Shown here one piece after another: positions 1-6,206 of a DNA stretch of 11,355 bases (its first letter is position 1; each line of letters begins with the position of its first letter). The position numbers were made by a program, and so were the translations under genes. The stretch spans positions 1-11,355 of the forward strand of contig CAZJCM010000060.1 in NCBI GenBank assembly GCA_964544655.1. Reading direction: 5' to 3'. Origin of the DNA: HyVt-443 sp964544655 (lineage in GTDB: Bacteria; Pseudomonadota; Gammaproteobacteria; Chromatiales; Chromatiaceae). A model generated the notes under the pieces. It saw nothing but the letters and a program-made list of their open reading frames with translations, ran no database searches and was not told the DNA's origin.

Positions 1-2
1 TT

Positions 3-65
3 GAGCAGCTTGCTGTCTCTATGATTCCTCTGGCCCAGTCCGACAGGCTGCTAACGCTCGAGTAA
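3..65 (+). CDS. Possible 3' end of an upstream gene (20 codons and stop)
   Basis: One plus-strand frame is open from the first bases of the window to a TAA at 63-65 and reads EQLAVSMIPLAQSDRLLTLE. The strong plus-strand terminator hairpin about 70 bases later fits the end of a gene coming from the left. The fragment is too short to assign a family, and a second frame is also open here, so this is only a possibility. Confidence 0.3.
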   Translation, partial: EQLAVSMIPLAQSDRLLTLE

Positions 66-131
66 CATTGAATAAAAGTATCAGGTCAAATAACCATTTC
101 AGAGACCGGGTGAATTATCCGGGTTAGCAAA

Positions 132-163
132 GAAAAGCCCCTGCCAATTGGCAGGGGCTTTTT
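132..163. terminator. Bidirectional intrinsic terminator
   Basis: A perfect stem of about 13 bp (arms 133-145 and 150-162, core AGCCCCTGCC / GGCAGGGGCT) closes a 4-base AATT loop. It is followed by a T run on the plus strand (159-163) and by TTTTCTTT on the minus strand. It lies just downstream of the PEP-CTERM gene's stop on the minus strand and downstream of the possible gene end at 65 on the plus strand, so it probably ends transcription from both sides. Confidence 0.88.
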
Positions 164-168
164 CATAT

Positions 169-1413
169 CTAGACATGTTTGGCTTTGCGACGAAAACGCC
201 CCATACCGAGCAATCCTGCTCCAGCACCCAGAAGCAACAATGTTGAAGGCTCTGGTACACTCGAAGATGGAACAAAAACGCTAAGCGCAGTCTGGTTCAT
301 GTTGACAATGCCAGCACTACTGAATGTCAAACCAGTAACGAAAGCGGTAGCATCAGTTGGATCCAGCATGGCGCTAGTCTCTATACCCATTATTCTGAAA
401 CGGTCGACACCATTTGGACCAAAGTCATACACATCACCGGCCGCCCAGTCAGTTACAGAGAGAATCCAGCTACCAGCATTCCAGAGATAGATGTCAAACA
501 GATTGTCTCCAATCGATGGAAGAACAACTGTCTGGAAATTAGGACCCGTGTTAATGACGTAGTCATAGCCAATTGCAACATCGGGGTCGATGAAGATGCG
601 CTGGTCCAGTTGAATGCCAAATTCAAAATTCCAGCTACCGTCAACAACAACCGGCATTAGGGGATTATCAGGGGTTTCACCAGGAAGGGCGCCGTTTCTT
701 ATTGCAAAGGACCAGAGTCCTGGCGAAGCTGGGCCCACATTACTGGTATCTTGCAGGTTGAGCACATCAGGGGTACGTGAGCCTGGGAGCACGAAGTAGT
801 CAGTTCCATTGCCAGCATCATAACCAGCTTGTGCTTCTGTTCCACCAAGGCCGCCTGAGCCACCACTGGCATTACCGGTAGTCCACTCCAGCTGTTCATA
901 GCGAAATTCAACATCGAAATCACCCAGGGTTCCTGTGTCGGCAGCACGATCACGCAGCACGAGCTGGAAACTGTTGAGGCGATCCGTAGCACTGGAGTAA
1001 TAGCCCACTTCATCCCATGTAACGACAACTGTTTCAGAGTTGGGCGAGGCCACCCAAACGTTGTTGCCACCGTCAAGAGCGCCTCCTCTAGTATCAACAT
1101 CACCCCAATAGGGGGCAATCATTGGCTGGTTGGCTATCGGGAATGGCTCAGGGGTGTACTCCGATAGGCTCCCATTAAAGGTAACATTGCCGTTATTGTT
1201 GATGTACATGCTGGCATAGGTGTTACCGAAAAAATTGACCGCGAAAGGCAAGTTAATTTCGTTGCTGGAGCCATCGTCGTTCCGATTCATGGCTAATTCG
1301 CCATAGTCCCGGGCACCCCCAAATCCATTCAACATCGGTATCGCCTGGGCAGAAGAGATGCCGCATACCAGAAGGCCGAAAACAACGGTTTTTTTGAGGA
1401 GTGAGGAGTTCAT
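169..1413 (-). CDS. Secreted nidogen-like (NIDO) protein with PEP-CTERM sorting signal
   Basis: A 414-residue exported protein. Residues 1-24 form a signal peptide (KK, then a hydrophobic run, ending SSAQA). Residues about 55-240 look like a NIDO domain: LPFAVNFFG, the INNNGNVTFNG segment, APYWGDVD, VTWDEVGYY, FDVEFRYEQLEW and a closing GLWSFAIRNG. Residues about 258-380 form a second beta-rich domain seen in other surface proteins (DPDVAIGYDY, YLWNAGSW, GVDRFRIMGIE). The C-terminus carries a textbook PEP-CTERM signal: VPEPST at 386-391, a hydrophobic helix (LLLLGAGAGLLGMG), then the basic RFRRKAK. In known systems an exosortase cleaves this tag and the protein is sent to the surface or the exopolysaccharide matrix. 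No exosortase or polysaccharide gene is in this window, so the target is elsewhere in the genome. The gene stands alone with its own sigma-54-like promoter and a terminator. GC content looks lower than in the genes to its right. The native function is unknown; adhesion or matrix structure is inference. Confidence 0.9.
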   Translation of the reverse strand: MNSSLLKKTVVFGLLVCGISSAQAIPMLNGFGGARDYGELAMNRNDDGSSNEINLPFAVNFFGNTYASMYINNNGNVTFNGSLSEYTPEPFPIANQPMIAPYWGDVDTRGGALDGGNNVWVASPNSETVVVTWDEVGYYSSATDRLNSFQLVLRDRAADTGTLGDFDVEFRYEQLEWTTGNASGGSGGLGGTEAQAGYDAGNGTDYFVLPGSRTPDVLNLQDTSNVGPASPGLWSFAIRNGALPGETPDNPLMPVVVDGSWNFEFGIQLDQRIFIDPDVAIGYDYVINTGPNFQTVVLPSIGDNLFDIYLWNAGSWILSVTDWAAGDVYDFGPNGVDRFRIMGIETSAMLDPTDATAFVTGLTFSSAGIVNMNQTALSVFVPSSSVPEPSTLLLLGAGAGLLGMGRFRRKAKHV

Positions 1414-1463
1414 AATTTACAGTCCGTTGGTTGCCAAAATGAATAATATTTTGGCTCCAGATA

Positions 1464-1480
1464 TGCATTTTTTGTACCAA
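1464..1480 (-). promoter_or_regulatory. Sigma-54 (-24/-12) promoter candidate for the PEP-CTERM gene
   Basis: On the minus strand the sequence TTGGTACAAAAAATGCA matches the RpoN consensus TGGCACG-N4-TTGCW. It has the invariant GG (1478-1477) and GC (1466-1465) exactly 12 bases apart, TGG-AC conserved in the -24 element and TGCA in the -12 element. Transcription would start near 1453, giving a leader of about 40 nt before the ATG at 1413. Sigma-54 control through PrsK/PrsR-type two-component systems is known for PEP-CTERM/exosortase genes, which supports the call. Confidence 0.62.
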
Positions 1481-1595
1481 GCGTGATATTGCTACAAATA
1501 ACAATATCTTATGTGATTTTTTATTTTGCAGGCTTTACCCAACTGTAAATAATTTCGACATATGAATTGCGCCATTGTCATAATGCCGGGAAATA

Positions 1596-1615
1596 TGTTC
1601 ATATTTAGATGAACA
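1596..1615. promoter_or_regulatory. Palindrome, possible enhancer-binding-protein site
   Basis: TGTTCAT-N6-ATGAACA, a perfect 7-bp inverted repeat with a 6-base spacer. Its centre is about 150 bases upstream of the predicted sigma-54 start of transcription, a usual distance for an activator of the NtrC class. It does not resemble the NtrC consensus, so a different regulator (for example a PrsR-type protein) would be expected. The binding role is inference from position and symmetry. Confidence 0.4.
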
Positions 1616-1951
1616 GTAATTTGCGATGAAAATCAAGAAGATAATTGTTTTTGTTTGGAGTTGTACTGATCCAATTCAACCAAGTCATGTGTGATCTGCG
1701 GTGTAAATTATTCTGAATATAAGTTGGCAAACTGATGAAATACCTGCCGGGCAGTCTGGATAAACCGCGTAAACAGTCCCAAATTCCAACACCCCCCATT
1801 TTTTGTAAGGCCCAACAAAGGCCCTCAGCAGGATCAGCATCAGAAAAATGCTGTTGATTCAGACGGTGGTGACATTTCCTGCACCATCGACAGGAGAGCT
1901 GGTGCCCGCGCCCCTGTAGAGTGAGGCGTAACAAAACACATTGACCGCCTA

Positions 1952-1973
1952 CCGGCAGACGTCGGCCTGCCGG
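1952..1973 (-). terminator. Hairpin directly after trmL, possible weak terminator
   Basis: CCGGCAG (1952-1958) and CTGCCGG (1967-1973) form a 7-bp GC-rich stem with an 8-base loop immediately downstream of the trmL stop codon on the minus strand. No T run follows, so it is not a canonical intrinsic terminator. It may instead protect the 3' end of the transcript or act together with Rho. Confidence 0.35.
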
Positions 1974-1974
1974 C

Positions 1975-2445
1975 TCACCCCTCCCCTGCCCCAATGAAAT
2001 CCAACTGCCGCCACGCCTCATAGAGAATCACGGCTACCGAATTGGAGAGGTTCAGGCTGCGATTGCCGGCGCGCATGGGGATGCGGATGCGTTGTGCTGG
2101 CGGGAGTTCATCGAGCAGGGACTGGGGCAGTCCACGGGTCTCAGGGCCGAACAGCAGTAGGTCGTCCGGCCGGTATGCCACATCCGCATAATTCACCGCC
2201 CCCCGGGTGGAGCAGGCAAGCCACCTCGATCCGCCCATCTGTTCCCGCAGCGCATCCAGCCCCTGGTGCTGCCGCACCGGGGTAAGATCGTGGTAGTCCA
2301 GCCCCGCCCGGCGCAGCTGCTTGTGGGAAAGATCGAATCCCAGGGGATGAACCAGGTGCAGGGTGCTGCCACAGTTGGCGCACAGGCGTATGATATTGCC
2401 GGTATTGGGTGGTATCTCTGGCTGGTACAGCGCGACATGCAACAT
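1975..2445 (-). CDS. trmL: tRNA (cytidine(34)-2'-O)-methyltransferase TrmL
   Basis: A 156-residue SPOUT-class methyltransferase, the same size as the E. coli enzyme, expected to use S-adenosylmethionine to 2'-O-methylate the wobble base of tRNA-Leu isoacceptors in the cytoplasm. All three SPOUT motifs are visible: NTGNIIRLC (residues about 14-22), LLFGPETRGLP (about 97-107) and the C-terminal RAGNRSLNLSNSVAVILYEA segment that forms the trefoil-knot cofactor pocket. The start MLHVALYQPEIPPNTGN fits the family N-terminus, and a GGAAG ribosome site lies 7 bases upstream of the ATG. It is divergent from pyrD with 76 bases between the two starts, so the two promoters share this short gap. Nothing is missing or unusual. 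Confidence 0.95.
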   Translation of the reverse strand: MLHVALYQPEIPPNTGNIIRLCANCGSTLHLVHPLGFDLSHKQLRRAGLDYHDLTPVRQHQGLDALREQMGGSRWLACSTRGAVNYADVAYRPDDLLLFGPETRGLPQSLLDELPPAQRIRIPMRAGNRSLNLSNSVAVILYEAWRQLDFIGAGEG

Positions 2446-2464
2446 TGGCCGACTTCCATCTGGT

Positions 2465-2491
2465 TTTAATTTGCCCCGGACTCAGCATAAT
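2465..2491 (+). promoter_or_regulatory. Weak sigma-70 promoter candidate for the pyrD cluster
   Basis: In the 76-base gap between the divergent trmL and pyrD starts, CATAAT (2486-2491) is a 5-of-6 match to a -10 element. A poor -35 (TTTTAA, about 2465-2470) lies roughly 16 bases before it. Transcription would begin about 25 nt before the pyrD ATG. The -35 match is weak, so only the -10 deserves any weight. Confidence 0.28.
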
Positions 2492-2521
2492 CCGGTAACA
2501 GCACTACTCTGGACGCGATAA

Positions 2522-3493
2522 ATGACCACGACCATCACTGATTCACCACTCGCCGTCGACTTCTGCGGTCTGCGATTCGACACCCCCCTGGTACTGCTAT
2601 CGGGCTGTGTGGGGTTTGGCCAAGAGTATACCCGGGTGAAGGGCTTTTCCAATCGTGATGCCGGGGCAGTCTGCCTCAAGGGTACCACTCTGGAGCCCCG
2701 CGCAGGCAACCCGCCGCATCGGGTCTACGAGACCCCGGATGGCATGCTCAACGCCATCGGTCTGCAGAACCCGGGAGTGGACAAGGTGGTGGACGAGATC
2801 CTCCCCAACCTGGATTTCAGCGAGACCCGCTTCATCGCCAATGTCTCCGGTTCCACCATCGAAGAGTACGAGGCGGTCACCCGCCGCTTCCACGATTCCC
2901 CCATCGACGCCATCGAGATCAATATCTCCTGCCCCAATGTGAAGGAGGGCGGGGTCGCCTTTGGCAACGACCCGGAGATGTCCGCCCGGGTGGTGGAGGC
3001 CTGCCGCCGGGCCACGGACAAGCCGCTGATTACCAAGCTCTCTCCCAATCAGACCGATATCGCCGACAACGCCCGGCGCTGCATCGAGGCGGGCACCGAC
3101 GCCTTCGCCGTCATCAACACACTGATGGGCATGGCCATCGATATCGAGAGCCGCAGCCCGGTGATCGGCAACAATCAGGGCGGACTGTCCGGGCCTGCGA
3201 TCAAGCCCGTGGCACTGCTGAAGGTGCATCAGGTATACCAGGTCTGCCGCGATCACGGCATTCCCATCATCGGCCAGGGTGGTGTGGCCAGCGCTGAAGA
3301 CGCGCTCGAATTCCTCATCGCCGGCGCCAGCGCCATTGGTGTGGGTACGGCGTTATTCTATGACCCGCTGATCTGTCAGAAGATAAATCAAGGTATCATG
3401 GCCTACCTGGAACGCCACCAGTTACAATCCGTAATGCAACTGACCGGCACGCTTGCCCTCAACACGCCAGGACAAGTTCGCTGCGGTTGTTGA
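2522..3493 (+). CDS. pyrD: Dihydroorotate dehydrogenase, class 1B catalytic subunit
   Basis: A 323-residue FMN enzyme of the TIM-barrel DHODH family that oxidises dihydroorotate to orotate, the fourth step of pyrimidine synthesis. It resembles Gram-positive PyrDB rather than the membrane-bound class 2 enzyme of E. coli. It has LSGCVGFGQEY near the N-terminus, KGTTLEPRAGNPPHRV (53-68), GMLNAIGLQNPG (74-85), NISCPNVKEGG (134-144) with Cys137 as the class 1 active-site base, TKLSPN (about 170), INTLMGM, GGLSGPAIKPVAL and the phosphate-binding GQGGVASAEDALEF / GASAIGVGTA at the end. Class 1B enzymes usually pair with an iron-sulfur flavoprotein, PyrK, to reduce NAD+, and no pyrK is in this window. 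It has no membrane-binding N-terminal extension. It is the first gene of a plus-strand run; the next gene starts 31 bases after its stop. The ribosome site before the ATG is weak. The last 12 residues (ALNTPGQVRCGC) extend past the usual family end. Confidence 0.92.
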   Translation: MTTTITDSPLAVDFCGLRFDTPLVLLSGCVGFGQEYTRVKGFSNRDAGAVCLKGTTLEPRAGNPPHRVYETPDGMLNAIGLQNPGVDKVVDEILPNLDFSETRFIANVSGSTIEEYEAVTRRFHDSPIDAIEINISCPNVKEGGVAFGNDPEMSARVVEACRRATDKPLITKLSPNQTDIADNARRCIEAGTDAFAVINTLMGMAIDIESRSPVIGNNQGGLSGPAIKPVALLKVHQVYQVCRDHGIPIIGQGGVASAEDALEFLIAGASAIGVGTALFYDPLICQKINQGIMAYLERHQLQSVMQLTGTLALNTPGQVRCGC

Positions 3494-3524
3494 GCACGCC
3501 CATCCTCAATCATTTGGAAAGATC

Positions 3525-4787
3525 ATGGACACTGCCCGACTCCACCCAACACCAGAGATATTGCGCCAGTTTCTTCCCTTCCAAGGGCTGGATGCCGCGC
3601 AGCTGGAAATGCTGGCGAAATCCGTCGAGATCGAGCATGCGTCTCCAGGCACCCTGCTGTTACAGCGGGGAAGCCAGGACGACAACAGCTTTTTTCTGCT
3701 TGATGGGCAGCTGCAGTTGAAGGCCGAAGATGGCCGGATCAGTGAGGTCACCTCTGAGTCCCAATCGGCCCGCAACCCGATTGCGCAACTCCAGCCCCGC
3801 CGTTACGACGTTGTCGCCGTGACACCGGTACGCTATCTGCGCATCAGCAACAGCTTGTTGAATGACCGCGAAGGCAGCAATCCTGGCCAGGACACCCTGG
3901 CAGGCTATGAGGTGAGAGGCGAACAAGAGGACGACACTTCCGACTTCGAGAATCAACTCTCCTATCAGTTCCTGCAGGATCTGGAACAAGACAAGTTGGA
4001 ACTGCCAAGCCTGCCGGAGGTGGCTGCCCGCATCGGCAGGGCGTTGAAAGACGATGTCTCCGATGCCAATACCATCGCCGAGATGATCCAGACCGATCCG
4101 GTAATCACGGCAAAATTGATCAAGGCCGCCAACAGTGCCATGTATAGCCGCCGTGTACCGGTGGAGAGTTGTGCGGATGCCGTGGTCCGCCTGGGGTCGG
4201 ATCTCACCCACAAGCTGGTCCTTTCATTTGCCCTGCGCGAACTGTTTCAGGCCGATTCAGGACTGCTGCGGCAACGCATGCAGGCACTTTGGCAACACAG
4301 CACCCAGGTTGCGGCGCTCTGCTATGTATTGGCAAAGCATGGCAATGCGTTCGACCCTGAGCAGGCGATGCTGATCGGCCTGTTGCACGACATAGGCGTC
4401 GTCGCCGTGCTCAATTACGCCCGGGAATTCCCCCAGGAGGCGCAGCAGCCAGAGGTGATCGACCAAGCCATCGAGCGGCTGCGCGCCCAGACCGGCAGTA
4501 TGATCCTGCGCAAATGGGGCTTTCCCACCGAATTCATCGTCACCGCCCTTGAATGTGAGAACTGGATGCGCGACAACAACGGCGCTGCGGACTACTGCGA
4601 CCTGCTGATCATCGCCCAGCTGCACAGCTTCGTCGGCACGCCAAAGGCGTTGCATGTTCCCGCCATCAACGAGGTGCCATCACATATCCGTCTCGATCTC
4701 GGTGAACTGACCCCCCGCCTAAGCCTGCGGATACTGGACGAGGCGAAGGACCAGATCGCCCATGCCGAATCCCTGCTCAATCTGTAG
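3525..4787 (+). CDS. HDOD-domain signalling protein with degenerate cyclic-nucleotide-binding-like domain
   Basis: A 420-residue cytoplasmic protein. Residues about 12-112 resemble a cyclic-nucleotide-binding (CRP-like) beta roll (LLLQRGSQDDNSFFLLDGQLQL, then YDVVAVTPVRYLRI). The usual phosphate-binding cassette is absent, so cAMP or cGMP binding is doubtful. A polar, acidic linker (about 113-145) leads to an HDOD domain at about 155-355: LPSLPEVAARIGRAL, the segment DPVITAKLIKAANSAMY, AVVRLGSDLTHKLVLSFALRELF and LIGLLHDIGVVAVL with an intact His288-Asp289 pair. HDOD proteins are usually regulatory scaffolds rather than proven hydrolases. The start at 3525 is chosen over an in-frame ATG at 3453 because GGAAAG lies just before it and because the upstream one would overlap the pyrD end by 41 bases. 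The next gene begins 11 bases after its stop, so co-transcription is likely. The specific role is unknown. Confidence 0.87.
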   Translation: MDTARLHPTPEILRQFLPFQGLDAAQLEMLAKSVEIEHASPGTLLLQRGSQDDNSFFLLDGQLQLKAEDGRISEVTSESQSARNPIAQLQPRRYDVVAVTPVRYLRISNSLLNDREGSNPGQDTLAGYEVRGEQEDDTSDFENQLSYQFLQDLEQDKLELPSLPEVAARIGRALKDDVSDANTIAEMIQTDPVITAKLIKAANSAMYSRRVPVESCADAVVRLGSDLTHKLVLSFALRELFQADSGLLRQRMQALWQHSTQVAALCYVLAKHGNAFDPEQAMLIGLLHDIGVVAVLNYAREFPQEAQQPEVIDQAIERLRAQTGSMILRKWGFPTEFIVTALECENWMRDNNGAADYCDLLIIAQLHSFVGTPKALHVPAINEVPSHIRLDLGELTPRLSLRILDEAKDQIAHAESLLNL

Positions 4788-4798
4788 TGACACTGATC

Positions 4799-5320
4799 AT
4801 GAACCAAAAAGCTCTCTTTAACGCCATTTTCTTCCTGTTGCTGACCCTTGCCGGTCCCGCCACCGCCCGCAACCTGCTGGTGCCTGTCGAGGGACGTCCG
4901 CCGGCACCCGATTTCACTCTCAAGGATCTGAACGGGAAGAGCTGGCAACTGAGTGATTTCAGGGGGCAGCCGCTGGCTATCAACTTTTGGGCCACCTGGT
5001 GCCCGCCCTGTCGCCAGGAGATGCCCTCCATCGTCCGCGGCAACCGGTGGCTGAAGCGTTTTGGCGCCCGTTTCATCACCATCAACATGGGTGATCGCCC
5101 AAAGATGGTAAAACGCTTTCTGCAACAATCTGGAATCGACATCCGGGTGCTGATGGACACTGATGGCAAGGTCAGTGCCGACTGGGGCGTCTCCGGGCTG
5201 CCGGTCACGTTCGTGGTCGATCCCCAGGGGCGCCTGGTCTATCGGGCCAGTGGAGCGCGCGAGTGGGACAGCCCGGAACTGCTGGTACCGATCCGGGCCC
5301 TGGGTGAAACGGATCGTTGA
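4799..5320 (+). CDS. Periplasmic TlpA/ResA-like thioredoxin-fold disulfide reductase
   Basis: A 173-residue exported protein. The signal peptide covers residues 1-23 (MNQK, hydrophobic FFLLLTLAG, then ATA). It is followed by a TlpA-type thioredoxin fold: APDFTLKDLNGK (36-47), LSDFRGQPLAINFWATWCPPCR with the active-site Cys68-Pro-Pro-Cys71, FITINMGD, and GLPVTFVVDPQGRLVYRASG containing the cis-proline at 135. Family members usually keep periplasmic thiols reduced, often for cytochrome c maturation, but no cytochrome gene is nearby, so the substrate is open. An in-frame GTG at 4787 overlaps the stop of the preceding gene and would add four residues; the ATG is preferred because it begins a cleaner signal peptide. 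No strong ribosome site is visible, consistent with translational coupling to the HDOD gene 11 bases upstream. Confidence 0.9.
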   Translation: MNQKALFNAIFFLLLTLAGPATARNLLVPVEGRPPAPDFTLKDLNGKSWQLSDFRGQPLAINFWATWCPPCRQEMPSIVRGNRWLKRFGARFITINMGDRPKMVKRFLQQSGIDIRVLMDTDGKVSADWGVSGLPVTFVVDPQGRLVYRASGAREWDSPELLVPIRALGETDR

Positions 5321-5354
5321 GACCCGTTGGTGTCCGCATCTTTGCGGCTACATC

Positions 5355-6017
5355 ATGCATATCCACCACCCGCATCCTTGGAATGTAACACCGGCGCAGG
5401 CGCGGGCGATTCAGAACCGGCTGCGTGATCTGGTGGTGACCGACGACGATCTGCCCACAGCGCTGACAACGGTGGCTGGGGTGGACGTGGGCTTTGAGAA
5501 AAACGGCGCCATAACCCGGGCAGCGGTGGCGCTGTTACGCTTTCCCTCCCTGCAACTGGCTGGTCACGCCATCGGCCGTCTGCCAACGGCTTTCCCATAC
5601 ATTCCCGGTCTGCTCTCATTCCGCGAGATTCCAGCCGTGCTGGAGGCCATGCAACAACTGGAACAACTACCCGAGCTGCTGCTGTGCGACGGTCAGGGTA
5701 TCGCTCACCCACGCCGCTTTGGGATCGCCTGTCACCTCGGCGTGCTGTTGGACATCCCCAGCATCGGCGTGGGCAAGACCCGTCTGATCGGCACCCATGG
5801 GGAGCTTTCAGACAGCAAGGGCAGTTGGGTGCCGCTGTTGGACAAGGGGGAGTGCATTGGTGCCGTAGTGCGTACCCGGACAGGGGTGAAGCCCCTCTAT
5901 GTCTCGGTGGGCCACCGCATCAGCCTGGAGCGGGCCATCGAATGGGTGCTCGCCTGCACCACCCGCTACAAGCTGCCGGAGACCACCCGCCAAGCCCATC
6001 GGCTGGCATCCGGCTGA
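5355..6017 (+). CDS. nfi: Endonuclease V (deoxyinosine 3'-endonuclease)
   Basis: A 220-residue DNA repair enzyme, close to the 223 residues of E. coli Nfi. It nicks the second phosphodiester bond 3' of deoxyinosine in DNA damaged by adenine deamination. The catalytic metal ligands and wedge are visible: Asp44 in AGVDVGFE, the Tyr82 wedge in FPYIPGLLSFRE, Glu91 in the same motif, Asp112 in LLLCDGQGIAHPRRFGIA, and a C-terminal His215 in TRQAHRLASG. IGVGKTRLIG and the YVSVGHRISLERAIEWV segment also fit the family. The frame is open further upstream to 5163, but that part overlaps the thioredoxin gene and has no family resemblance, so the ATG at 5355 is taken. It is last in the plus-strand run, 34 bases after the thioredoxin gene, and ends just before the foldable repeat element. 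Confidence 0.94.
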   Translation: MHIHHPHPWNVTPAQARAIQNRLRDLVVTDDDLPTALTTVAGVDVGFEKNGAITRAAVALLRFPSLQLAGHAIGRLPTAFPYIPGLLSFREIPAVLEAMQQLEQLPELLLCDGQGIAHPRRFGIACHLGVLLDIPSIGVGKTRLIGTHGELSDSKGSWVPLLDKGECIGAVVRTRTGVKPLYVSVGHRISLERAIEWVLACTTRYKLPETTRQAHRLASG

Positions 6018-6033
6018 CTGTATCGATGGCATC

Positions 6034-6149
6034 CCTGCCTGCATGACGGTGGGTGGCTAACGGGGACGCCGTAAATCCATCCCTGGAGGCTTCGCGGCGG
6101 CATCCCTGCCGCCGAGACCCCGTTCACCACCCACCGTCATGCAGGCAGG
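6034..6149. repeat. 116-base foldable element with 23-bp perfect inverted arms
   Basis: The arms 6034-6056 and 6127-6149 are perfect reverse complements (core GCATGACGGTGGGTGG / CCACCCACCGTCATGC). After a 2-base mismatch the pairing continues for 7 bp (AACGGGG 6059-6065 with CCCCGTT 6118-6124). Inside sits a second hairpin, CGGCGGCA (6095-6102) with TGCCGCCG (6107-6114) around TCCC. The inner 64 bases are repeated at 6704-6767 in the opposite orientation. The element lies between the convergent nfi and the unknown gene, so it may limit read-through. The plus-strand 3' side has only a short TTTT (6160-6163). It resembles REP/BIME or small MITE-like sequences; no clear target duplication is seen. 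Confidence 0.85.
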
Positions 6150-6206
6150 AATCAGGCTGTTTTCTACCGGGTTCACTCCATGGTATGCAAGGCCAGGTGG
6201 GAGCTG

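Larger units (their letters stand above)
1414..1974. other. AT-rich intergenic region without a convincing gene
   Basis: This 560-base stretch between the PEP-CTERM gene and the trmL stop holds the sigma-54 candidate (1464-1480), a 7-bp inverted repeat GATATTG/CAATATC (1485-1491 and 1502-1508), the larger palindrome at 1596-1615 and a weak hairpin CAGCAT/ATGCTG (1835-1853). The first 330 bases are clearly richer in A and T than the surrounding genes. A long minus-strand reading frame crosses 1605-2021, but it overlaps the 3' end of trmL and has a composition and residue pattern that do not look like a real protein. Confidence 0.6.

Noticed and set aside
1835..1853. CAGCAT/ATGCTG hairpin as a terminator or RNA gene
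   Set aside because: Six base pairs with low GC and no T run; expected by chance in a gap of this size.
1605..2021. 138-codon minus-strand reading frame in the gap left of trmL
   Set aside because: It overlaps the end of trmL in another frame, is rich in Cys, Arg and Gln in a way typical of chance frames, and shows no recognisable domain or good start.
2597..3256. 219-codon minus-strand reading frame opposite pyrD
   Set aside because: Antisense to a well-supported gene; Gly/Asp/His-rich chance translation.
5163..5354. 64-codon N-terminal extension of endonuclease V
   Set aside because: It lies inside the thioredoxin gene in another frame, does not resemble the family, and the protein from 5355 already has the normal length.
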